Positions 1-6,108 of a stretch of DNA of 14,037 nucleotides are shown in pieces. The stretch is from LW40-45 sp048883105. GTDB lineage: Archaea > Asgardarchaeota > Lokiarchaeia > Sigyniarchaeales > SOKP01. The stretch spans positions 1-14,037 of the forward strand of contig JBHLQY010000063.1 of NCBI GenBank assembly GCA_048883105.1, in the 5' to 3' direction. The stretch's first letter is position 1. Each line of letters begins with the position of its first letter. The translations under genes were made by a program, and so were the position numbers. A model generated the notes under the pieces. It was not told the DNA's origin and did no database searches. It saw nothing but the letters and a program-made list of their open reading frames with translations.

Positions 1-2
1 TT

Positions 3-983
3 TATAATGAAGTAAAGGGATTAGTTATTGGAATTGCTGTTTTAAAAGAAATATGGCCGAGGATATTAGAGATTGCTGATGCCCCATTGAGGTCGCGAAT
101 GGAGCCTGAACAAGATTTAAAGCCATTTTCTTTGAATGATTTAAAGATATTTTTCTCAAAATCTATGGAAATTTTCTGGGATGATAATAAATTAAATCCA
201 CCTTTATATCCATTGTTTCCATTAAACGAAAAACTAATCGAAACGATTTTCGAAAAAACTAATGGCAATCCGAGAAATTCTATTAAACTTTGTAAGAAGT
301 TCATTGATAAAGTAGTTATGGGAGAGATGACCGTAGAAAAACTTATAGAGGGGGGAGTTGAAATTGTAGCAACAGCAAAACAACCATCAGAAGCGGAAGA
401 AGCTATCGATTTTTCTAAACCACAAGAGCTAATTAGAAAGAACATTGAAGTGATTTTAGCAGAGGAGGAATATATCATAGATGTCAATCCTCAATCTGTA
501 GCAGGGGCAATATTAAAATATATAATAAAAGTTGGAGAAGAGAAAGGAAAAGATTTCAAAACACTGATGGAATATAAATTCTTGCTTGGAAAGCGGACTC
601 AAACAATAGCAGGATTGATCGAGGCTGAAGGTAAAAAATGGGGATTGGAGGTTCCATCCATAAAAACGTTTGATAGAAATGCCGGAGTCGCTGGATATTA
701 CGCAGCTAAACGCCTTAAAGATGCCATTGGAGAAAAAGTTATTAATAATGCCATTTTGATCGTTCCGAAAGGAACTGATGGTGCAAAATACGATTTAATA
801 TTACAAAATACGCCTGAAATACAAAAAATAGAGATCACCAACGAAATTGGAGAAAGATTAATAGAAAACGCTTTAAAATATCCTATAAAAAAAGTCTGGG
901 AGATCGTAAAAATAATATGGAATGATATCGGCAATTATGTACCCCCTCCTGTTAAAGAATTTATGAAAGAAGAATCATTATAA
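3..983 (+). CDS. C-terminal part of a probable AAA+-type ATPase with an unknown C-terminal domain (partial, left edge)
   Basis: The frame is open from base 3, so the N-terminus lies outside the window. The first internal ATG, at 87, is not a convincing start because coding-like sequence (GLVIGIAVLKEIWPRIL) precedes it. About 326 residues are visible. The first ~105 resemble the end of an AAA+ module: a patch S-R-M-E-P, then 'LKPFSLNDLKIFF' as in the lid, then 'TNGNPRNSIKLCKKFID', which matches the sensor-2/lid pattern (xGNPRxxxxL) of Orc1/Cdc6-like and related archaeal P-loop ATPases. The Walker motifs would be upstream, so ATP binding cannot be confirmed here. The remaining ~200 residues are a mixed alpha/beta region with 'GKRTQTIAGLIEAEGKKWG' and 'AILIVPKGTDGAKYDLIL'; I do not recognise it. 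The gene ends 15 nt before the ATG of ftr and may be cotranscribed with it. It could be a DNA- or protein-remodelling ATPase; no firm function is claimed. Confidence 0.6.
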   Translation, partial: YNEVKGLVIGIAVLKEIWPRILEIADAPLRSRMEPEQDLKPFSLNDLKIFFSKSMEIFWDDNKLNPPLYPLFPLNEKLIETIFEKTNGNPRNSIKLCKKFIDKVVMGEMTVEKLIEGGVEIVATAKQPSEAEEAIDFSKPQELIRKNIEVILAEEEYIIDVNPQSVAGAILKYIIKVGEEKGKDFKTLMEYKFLLGKRTQTIAGLIEAEGKKWGLEVPSIKTFDRNAGVAGYYAAKRLKDAIGEKVINNAILIVPKGTDGAKYDLILQNTPEIQKIEITNEIGERLIENALKYPIKKVWEIVKIIWNDIGNYVPPPVKEFMKEESL

Positions 984-998
984 TTATTGAATACTGAT

Positions 999-1919
999 AT
1001 GACAGCTAAAATTGATAACACATATTGTGAGGCATTTGAGGGTTTATGTGTCCAATTAATGGTGACAGCTCAAGATGCTGAATTCTTAAATAGAGCTGCG
1101 AACGCATTTACTGCTTTACCTTCGACTGTGTTTGGAGATGCTGAAGGTGGTATAGTTAGGTGGTTAACTGAAAAAGAAACGATTGATGGACGTTTAGGCG
1201 CAATAGTACAATTATGGATTACTGGAACAGGAAAGAAAGCTAAGGAAAAGCTCTATAATCGGCTCGGTAGAAGAATGCGTCAAGGAATCCTTGTCATACC
1301 AACCACAGCCGTTTTTGATTATTATCCAGAAGATACAGACCTCAAATTCAATATGATAAATAATGTGGGACATTGTGGGGATGGATATGAATGGATTGTT
1401 GAAAAATATAACAGAAAACTCATAAACGTCCCAATAATGATGGGTTTTGATTTCATAATAGAAGAAGAATTATCCTATGCGAAAGGTGTTATGGGAGGAA
1501 ATTTGTGGTTGTTTTGTGATTCGGTCAATTCAGGAATTAAGGTAGGCAGAGAGGCTGTAAAAATTATTTCTGAAATTGATAATGTATGTACCACATTTGA
1601 TGTTTGTTCTGCTGGTTCAAAACCAGAAACAAATTTCCCAGAAATAGGTCCATCTACTAATCATCCTTTTTGCCCTACTTTAAAAGATAAACTTTCTGGG
1701 AATGAATTTAAAGTTCCCACTGGAATAGAATCTATTCCTGAGATTGTCTTTAATGCAATTGATATTAACACAATAAAAGAAACTATGCAAGAGACGATAG
1801 AAGGTATAATTGAAATGGATGGTTTAATTAAAATTTCTGCTGGCAATTACGGAGGAAAGCTAGGTAAATTTAAAATTCATTTGAGAGAATTAGGACTAAA
1901 AGAAAGTTATTTTTCTTAA
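999..1919 (+). CDS. ftr: Formylmethanofuran:tetrahydromethanopterin formyltransferase, divergent
   Basis: Ftr transfers the formyl group between methanofuran and tetrahydromethanopterin in the cytoplasm, in the methyl branch of the archaeal Wood-Ljungdahl pathway or methanogenesis. The assignment rests on recalled Methanopyrus kandleri Ftr: the N-terminal 'IDNTYCEAFEG' matches its IEDTFAEAFEA; 'DAEGGI' matches PAEAGI; 'GDGYE' matches GDGYQ; 'STNHPFCPTLKD' matches STNDAYCPTVED; and the C-terminal 'LIKISAGNYGGKLGKFKIHL' is nearly identical. The glutamate of P-E-I-V-F (residue 248) aligns with Glu245 of the M. kandleri enzyme, regarded as an active-site residue. Length is 306 aa against about 297 usual. 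ATG 999 is preferred over TTG 987 because it fits the family N-terminus. Oddities: the usual R-I-G-Q-C block reads R-M-R-Q-G, and the glycine-rich loop before 'GSK' is about six residues shorter. No other C1 genes are nearby. Family certain; catalytic competence likely but not certain. Confidence 0.9.
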   Translation: MTAKIDNTYCEAFEGLCVQLMVTAQDAEFLNRAANAFTALPSTVFGDAEGGIVRWLTEKETIDGRLGAIVQLWITGTGKKAKEKLYNRLGRRMRQGILVIPTTAVFDYYPEDTDLKFNMINNVGHCGDGYEWIVEKYNRKLINVPIMMGFDFIIEEELSYAKGVMGGNLWLFCDSVNSGIKVGREAVKIISEIDNVCTTFDVCSAGSKPETNFPEIGPSTNHPFCPTLKDKLSGNEFKVPTGIESIPEIVFNAIDINTIKETMQETIEGIIEMDGLIKISAGNYGGKLGKFKIHLRELGLKESYFS

Positions 1920-1927
1920 AACTAATA

Positions 1928-2608
1928 TTATTTATTTAGGGATAATGGTTCTTTTTTCATTGGTTTTATATTAATATGGTCTAAATTATTGTACCATTTC
2001 GGATATTTTTCTGTAAATATTTGATCTATCTTCTTTAGGGGCACATCAGCATAATTACCCCAATCTCCAATATATTCAACAAACTTATTCCCCTCTGTAT
2101 CATGTGTTGAAAATAAAGCATCATTTTCTCCATCGAACTCAATCATTGGAAAAAATCCCCCTTTAATACAAGTTTCTTTATCAAAAACGGGTGTAGCTTT
2201 TATCCATTTCCCGTTCAAATACAGTTCACTATACGCATGACAATGAAAGGCTTTGGTACCCATAAGATTAACAAACTTTTGTGATATTTTGTGATTAATA
2301 ATGTCAACCATGTGAATTCGAGCAGGAATCCCTACAGCTCGTGCCAAGGTTGATAATAAAGTAGCCTTAGACATACAAAAACCGTTTTTTCTTCGCAATG
2401 TTACTGAGGCTTTAAGATTTGCTTTAATTTTTGGATAATAAGAGAATGCATTATATTTTATTTTATCTCTTACCCAATAAAACAGTGCTATTGCCTTTTC
2501 TTTATCAGTCTTCAAACCATTGACAATTTCAATGGCCTTTTCTCGAACTCTTTTCTTATGAAAGTTTAGAAATTCAGTAGGCTGTAAATATTGTTCAAAA
2601 CCATCCAT
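1928..2608 (-). CDS. Transglutaminase-like cysteine protease superfamily protein
   Basis: A 226-residue protein with the papain-like fold of the transglutaminase superfamily. The catalytic triad is readable: Cys78 in 'RRKNGFCMSKATLLSTLAR', His124 in 'HCHAYSELYLNGKWIKATP', and Asp143 in 'PVFD'. The helix 'AIALFYWVRDKIKYN' before the Cys region is also typical of the family (W-V-x-D-x-I-x-Y). In archaea such proteins are generally peptidases or amidases rather than true crosslinkers; the substrate is unknown. There is no signal peptide or membrane segment, so it is probably cytoplasmic. It is a single-gene unit, convergent with ftr (8 nt between stops) and divergent from the sensor gene. Its ATG overlaps a 17-bp interrupted palindrome, and a TATA-like stretch lies about 38 nt upstream of it. 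Confidence 0.85.
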   Translation of the reverse strand: MDGFEQYLQPTEFLNFHKKRVREKAIEIVNGLKTDKEKAIALFYWVRDKIKYNAFSYYPKIKANLKASVTLRRKNGFCMSKATLLSTLARAVGIPARIHMVDIINHKISQKFVNLMGTKAFHCHAYSELYLNGKWIKATPVFDKETCIKGGFFPMIEFDGENDALFSTHDTEGNKFVEYIGDWGNYADVPLKKIDQIFTEKYPKWYNNLDHINIKPMKKEPLSLNK

Positions 2609-2623
2609 ACTTAGGCTAAGTAT
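2607..2623. promoter_or_regulatory. 17-bp interrupted palindrome over the start of the transglutaminase-like gene
   Basis: ATACTTAG-G-CTAAGTAT is a perfect 8-bp inverted repeat around one central base. It begins on the start codon (2606-2608, minus strand) and lies where transcription would begin if the T/A-rich stretch at about 2634-2652 is the TATA box. A repressor operator is the simplest reading; that role is inferred. Confidence 0.4.
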
Positions 2624-2633
2624 TGGTTTGTAT

Positions 2634-2652
2634 AAAAATTTTATATTTATAA
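2634..2652 (-). promoter_or_regulatory. TATA-like box for the transglutaminase-like gene
   Basis: On the minus strand this reads as a continuous T/A stretch of the form TTTATAAATATAAAA, centred about 38 nt upstream of the ATG. With the usual archaeal TATA-to-start distance of about 25 nt, transcription would begin about 2615-2622, giving a very short leader through the palindrome at 2607-2623. The whole 2609-2895 spacer is A/T rich, so the exact box is uncertain. Confidence 0.4.
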
Positions 2653-2742
2653 AAATGAAATGAAAAGTTAATTATTTTTTAATCATATAAAATTTTTAAA
2701 ACTAAATTTTTATTTTTAATAGTATTTATATATCTCCATTAT

Positions 2743-2767
2743 TATTTTAAAATCGAGTTTTAAAATA
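2743..2767 (+). promoter_or_regulatory. Inverted repeat with embedded TATA box upstream of the sensor gene
   Basis: Two 10-bp arms, TATTTTAAAA and TTTTAAAATA, flank a 5-nt centre (TCGAG). The right arm continues into TATATT and looks like a TATA box centred near 2763. That predicts transcription starting near 2788, at the left limit of the coding-like extension of the sensor gene. The repeat could be a regulator site overlapping the TATA box or a chance product of A/T-rich sequence. Confidence 0.4.
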
Positions 2768-2781
2768 TATTAAGTCAGTGA

Positions 2782-2895
2782 TATATACTGGAAGCCTTAA
2801 TACTTTGTCGATTTAATACGATATATGGCCCAAGAATAGTTTTAAAAGCTCCCAAATCTTTAAACGAGAAGAGAATAAGAGACATTCCATTATTA
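2782..2895 (+). other. Coding-like N-terminal extension of the sensor gene, without ATG/GTG/TTG
   Basis: The sensor frame stays open for 38 codons upstream of its first ATG (an in-frame TGA ends it at 2779-2781). The translation includes 'TIYGPRIVLKAP' followed by 'SLNEKRIRDIPLL', which flows straight into MDLPSKGVF. This resembles, from memory, the start of N-terminal domains on Asgard sensor proteins (hydrophobic strand, then a Y/F-G-P turn, then a K-A-P motif). In-frame candidates for initiation are only non-standard: ATA 2785 or CTG 2788. Either a rare start codon, a one-base sequence error near 2778-2790 (a GTG lies at 2778 in another frame), or a broken N-terminus would explain it. Confidence 0.55.
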
Positions 2896-4122
2896 ATGGA
2901 TCTCCCCTCAAAAGGAGTTTTTCTTCACATATTTGAGGGATTAAAAACCGCGAACTTATTTTTTGACATTCCTAGTGAGTATGCGAGAGGTGGAATAGAA
3001 AATCTTCTAATTTCAATAATTACAGAGATTGATAGTAACCTTAAATTAATGTTCGCACGTGAACTTCTTGAGGATTTTGTGAAAGATTTTAAAAAAATAA
3101 AAGATGCTTATAAAGCATTCAATTTTGAAGCGAAAGATTATAAGGGAGATCCTGATAAATTAAAAGAAATTGAAAGGTTATTTCTTTCTTTTTTCAAATC
3201 CATTAAACCAGCAATTAAAACTTTAGAATTAGCTGAATATCGCTACCAAGCATTGTTTAAGACTGCTCGGGATGCAATCTTTATTATAGATCAAAATTTA
3301 GGAATTATCATTGATGTAAACTTAGAAGCAGAAAAATTAGTTGAATATTCTCGTGAAGAGATCATTGGACATCAACCTTCTCGATTTAAAATTTTTGAAC
3401 CGAAAATGTTAGAAACAATTTTTTCACAGGATCTAAATAGTGAAAATGCACCTCTTTTCTTTACAAAACTGAAAAACTCTATTGGTAAAACAATATTTCT
3501 CGAAGTAAATGTGAATGAGATCCAATTTGGAGACCAGCATTTAATTCAATTCATTTTTCATAATATAACCGAAATGAAAATGGCCGAACAAAAAATTAGA
3601 AATCACGCTAAAAATATCGAATTTCTAAATAAGATCATAACTCTTGCGAATCAAGCTGATGACCTAGCTCTACTATTAGATAATATCTTAGAATCCATCA
3701 TAGATTTTTTAAACTTTGATGGATGCTGCATCTATTTAATCGATAAGAATAAAAATATAGCTGAAATCGAAGTCCAAAAAGGATTTCCATCTAATTTCAT
3801 TAAAAATAATAGGTTATTAGAAATAAATAGAAATCCATACGATTTTATTTTTATCAAGGGAGTAGCAACCTTTAACGACAATTTTCCAGAAATTAATAAT
3901 GAATTTTTTAAAGGTACAAATTTTATTTCTACGGCAATAATTCCATTATTTTCAAAATTTGAAATTATTGGTGCTATTGTTATGGGTTTAGAACACCAGA
4001 GATTGTTTTCAACTGAAGAAAAAGATTTACTTATTTCAATCGGTTTAGAATTAGGTACAGCAATAAAAAAAATGAAATATGAAGAATACCTCCGTCGAAG
4101 TGAAATAAATAGGAGATGCTAG
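2896..4122 (+). CDS. PAS-GAF sensory protein, C-terminally short
   Basis: From the first ATG this is a 408-residue soluble protein; the true N-terminus is probably about 36 codons upstream. Residues 1-110 complete an N-terminal domain I cannot name ('HIFEGLKTANLFFDIPSEYA'). Residues ~115-225 are a PAS domain: 'YQALFKTARDAIFIID', 'EYSREEIIGHQPSRF', and the closing 'IFHNITEMKMAEQKI' typical of the strand leading into a linker helix. Residues ~245-390 are a GAF domain, ending in 'FSTEEKDLLISIGLELGTAI'. There is no histidine-kinase, response-regulator or other output module. The protein stops at 'YEEYLRRSEINRRC', which looks like the opening of a further PAS linker (LRxSExxYR), so the gene may be a truncated kinase. 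Alternatively it is a stand-alone sensor partnering another protein. Family call is solid; signal and output are unknown. Confidence 0.8.
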   Translation: MDLPSKGVFLHIFEGLKTANLFFDIPSEYARGGIENLLISIITEIDSNLKLMFARELLEDFVKDFKKIKDAYKAFNFEAKDYKGDPDKLKEIERLFLSFFKSIKPAIKTLELAEYRYQALFKTARDAIFIIDQNLGIIIDVNLEAEKLVEYSREEIIGHQPSRFKIFEPKMLETIFSQDLNSENAPLFFTKLKNSIGKTIFLEVNVNEIQFGDQHLIQFIFHNITEMKMAEQKIRNHAKNIEFLNKIITLANQADDLALLLDNILESIIDFLNFDGCCIYLIDKNKNIAEIEVQKGFPSNFIKNNRLLEINRNPYDFIFIKGVATFNDNFPEINNEFFKGTNFISTAIIPLFSKFEIIGAIVMGLEHQRLFSTEEKDLLISIGLELGTAIKKMKYEEYLRRSEINRRC

Positions 4123-4131
4123 AATGATAAT

Positions 4132-4647
4132 CTATCCCTCATCGAAAGCTAGCGGGTATTCAACGATTCCACTAACACCCTTTAGAGCACCGGATGTGAG
4201 TTCAAGTATTAAAAATGACTCGTTAGGAACGTCGAAAGGTGCTATAACGCCAAAATCATAAGCAGGTTTAAATCCAAACTTTGGATAGAATTTAGGATGT
4301 CCTAATACGATAACGATTTTATGGTTTAAACGCTTACACTCCTCAAGACCTTTCTCAACGAGTTTTGAACCAATCCCTTGGTTTTGAAATTCTGGTCTTA
4401 CAGCCAAAGGTGCCAGAGCTAACGCAGGAAATTCTGCTTTTTCAGATGTTATTATTATTTTACTAAATAAAATATGTCCTATGATTAAATTGTTCAAAAT
4501 TGCTACAAGAGATAATTCGCTGATAAAATCGGGTGAGGCTCGTAAATTTATTACTAGACGGACTTCATTTTTTTGTTCAAAAGCGCTATAAATAACATCA
4601 GAAATTTGACTGTAATCATTAGGATTTTCAGAACGAATTGTAATCAT
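4132..4647 (-). CDS. GNAT family N-acetyltransferase, YhbS-like
   Basis: A 171-residue acetyl-CoA-dependent N-acetyltransferase, close in size to E. coli YhbS (about 167 aa). The acetyl-CoA binding motif A is clear: 'LAVRPEFQNQGIGSKLVEKG' (residues 81-100), carrying the Q-x-x-G-x-G turn at 88-93. The later 'LGHPKFYPKFGFKPA' is characteristic of the YhbS branch. The N-terminus is the standard strand-helix opening ('ITIRSENPNDYSQI'). The acceptor substrate cannot be read from sequence. The gene stands alone, convergent with the sensor gene (9 nt between stops). Confidence 0.88.
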   Translation of the reverse strand: MITIRSENPNDYSQISDVIYSAFEQKNEVRLVINLRASPDFISELSLVAILNNLIIGHILFSKIIITSEKAEFPALALAPLAVRPEFQNQGIGSKLVEKGLEECKRLNHKIVIVLGHPKFYPKFGFKPAYDFGVIAPFDVPNESFLILELTSGALKGVSGIVEYPLAFDEG

Positions 4648-4690
4648 ATTTTAATAATTAAAATGTAATTAAATTATAAGAATTGAGCCT

Positions 4691-4786
4691 TTATAATAAG
4701 GATGCTATAAAATCAATGATATCAATTACTGGAATAAGCATGTCGAACAACCAAACTTTCTGATATATACCACCTTGAAACGACAT
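4691..4786 (-). pseudogene. Short ORF echoing the C-terminus of the adjacent iron-sulfur subunit gene
   Basis: A 31-codon ATG-to-stop ORF on the minus strand ends in 'IPVIDIIDFIASLL', against 'IQVIDVIDFIASKI' at the end of the iron-sulfur protein encoded just upstream (4870-6105). The match covers 35 bp at DNA level with 30 identities (4701-4735 against 4880-4914) and keeps the same frame and nearly the same stop position. The preceding 17 residues show no similarity. It is most simply the leftover tail of a partly deleted duplicate; a genuine small protein cannot be excluded. A TATA-like stretch at about 4828-4842 would suit transcription of it. Confidence 0.45.
4701..4735. repeat. 35-bp imperfect direct repeat of the 3' end of the iron-sulfur subunit gene (partner at 4880-4914)
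   Basis: The two copies begin GATGCTATAAA and end GAAT, differ at 5 of 35 positions, and are 179 bp apart. One copy codes the last residues of the iron-sulfur protein; the other lies downstream of its stop. This is direct evidence of a local duplication event. Confidence 0.7.
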
Positions 4787-4851
4787 TCTCTAATTTTTAA
4801 TATATTGTTGGCATGTTAATCAATTATTTTAAATTTATATAGATTGACTTA

Positions 4852-4869
4852 AGAAAAAAAATTAAAAAA
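4852..4869 (-). terminator. T-tract terminator after the redox operon
   Basis: Immediately after the stop of the iron-sulfur subunit gene the minus strand carries two T runs (six and eight T's, interrupted by AA), the form of intrinsic archaeal termination signal that needs no hairpin. It separates the operon from the duplicated tail at 4691-4786. Confidence 0.45.
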
Positions 4870-6105
4870 TTAGATTTTTGATGCTATAAAGTCAATAACA
4901 TCAATAACTTGAATTTTTTCTTTGAGCTCAGGTTCCATTTCTTCATGTGCATCTCTTAAATTCCCAATGCAGAATGGACAACTGGTTGTTAATACGTCTG
5001 CTCCAGATTCTAACGCTTCTCTAATCCGTTCCTTTGATATGTCTTTTGCCAAATGCGGAAATTGGCTTTTTACACCTCCTCCCGCCCCACAGCACCACGC
5101 ATGTTTCCTATTTCTTTTCATTTCAATTAATTCAACTCCAGGAATTTTAGTGATAACCTCTCTTGGTATTTCATATAAATCCATGTGTCGACCTAAATGA
5201 CAAGGATCGTGATAAGTTACTTTTAACTTTTCACCTTCCTCCGGTTTAAATGGAACTTGGTTATTATTTAAAAGGTCAATGAGTACTTCTGTTATGTGCT
5301 TCACTTCGAATGGTAATTCTTCTCCTAACATTTCAGGATAATCTCTCTTCAAAGTTCTATAGCACCCCGCACATGCTGTAAATACTGTTTTTGCGCCCAT
5401 ATTCTTGAATAAATCAAGATTGTGCTTCATAAGCTCACCAACAGATTTGTATTCACCTATACGAACACCTATAGAGCCACAACACCACTCGTCCTTCGAT
5501 AAGGCCATTTCCATACCCGCAGCAATAAGAATATTCATCATATTTTTTAACGTTTCTTGTTGTCGTAGCGGCATAGTACACCCTGCAAAGAAGATTAAAT
5601 CGCCTTCCTCCTTTATATTTGAAAAATCTGAAGCCCATTCAAACTTTTTAGCAAAATCATCCCCATAGGGATTCTTCATGGCATCATTGTTCATATAATC
5701 TACTAAATCTTTATGTCTATCCAGCGGTGCAAATCCTGCTTCTACTAAATCTTTTCTCAGAGCATCCCATACTTTATAATGATCAATCCATTTCGAGGTA
5801 TTAAGAACAAGATATTCATTATGAGTTTCATGACAGACTTCAGTACAATTGGCACATTCTGTACATTGATATACAAATTCTGCCAATTCTCTGCTTAATG
5901 GAAGTTTACCTTCTAAAACGCTTTTTAGAACGTTCATTCTACCACGTGAGAAATAAATTTCAAAAGCAGCATCCCCTATCGCTTCCTTAACCGGGCAAGT
6001 TAAATATCTTCCAACAGCTGGTCTAATGGCGTACCCGCAATCACCACAACCCATACAGGACATTATGGCCTTCCATTCTTCTTTAAGATTTTTTAATTCG
6101 GTCAC
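4870..6105 (-). CDS. GlcF/HdrD-like iron-sulfur oxidoreductase subunit with two CCG domains
   Basis: A 411-residue cytoplasmic electron-transfer subunit. Residues 17-37 ('CMGCGDC' plus a later C-P) and 81-91 ('CTECANCTEVC') are two ferredoxin-type [4Fe-4S] ligand sets. Two CCG (cysteine-rich) domains follow: Cys176, 'CCGS' at 208-211 and 'CAGC' at 245-248; then 'PCHLGRH' at 301-307, 'CCGAGGG' at 338-344 and 'CPFC' at 376-379. This order is that of GlcF, LutA and the HdrD/HdrB families. It pairs with the FAD subunit encoded 3 nt upstream and would accept its electrons, passing them on to a quinone, another iron-sulfur protein or a heterodisulfide. The start is GTG (6103-6105), fixed by the strong ribosome binding site in front of it. 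No membrane segment is present. Physiological partner unknown. Confidence 0.88.
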   Translation of the reverse strand: MTELKNLKEEWKAIMSCMGCGDCGYAIRPAVGRYLTCPVKEAIGDAAFEIYFSRGRMNVLKSVLEGKLPLSRELAEFVYQCTECANCTEVCHETHNEYLVLNTSKWIDHYKVWDALRKDLVEAGFAPLDRHKDLVDYMNNDAMKNPYGDDFAKKFEWASDFSNIKEEGDLIFFAGCTMPLRQQETLKNMMNILIAAGMEMALSKDEWCCGSIGVRIGEYKSVGELMKHNLDLFKNMGAKTVFTACAGCYRTLKRDYPEMLGEELPFEVKHITEVLIDLLNNNQVPFKPEEGEKLKVTYHDPCHLGRHMDLYEIPREVITKIPGVELIEMKRNRKHAWCCGAGGGVKSQFPHLAKDISKERIREALESGADVLTTSCPFCIGNLRDAHEEMEPELKEKIQVIDVIDFIASKI

Positions 6106-6108
6106 TTT

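Noticed and set aside
2..487. 161-codon open frame on the minus strand at the left edge
   Set aside because: It lies antisense to the ATPase fragment, is Ser/Ile/Phe rich and has no recognisable motif; the plus-strand frame shows conserved family motifs over the same bases.
987..998. TTG at 987 as the start of ftr
   Set aside because: It would add four residues (MNTD) with no counterpart in the family and sits 3 nt after the upstream stop; ATG 999 fits the Ftr N-terminus.
4922..5668. Plus-strand open frames across the iron-sulfur subunit gene
   Set aside because: Antisense shadows of the cysteine-rich coding sequence; no start signals or motifs of their own.
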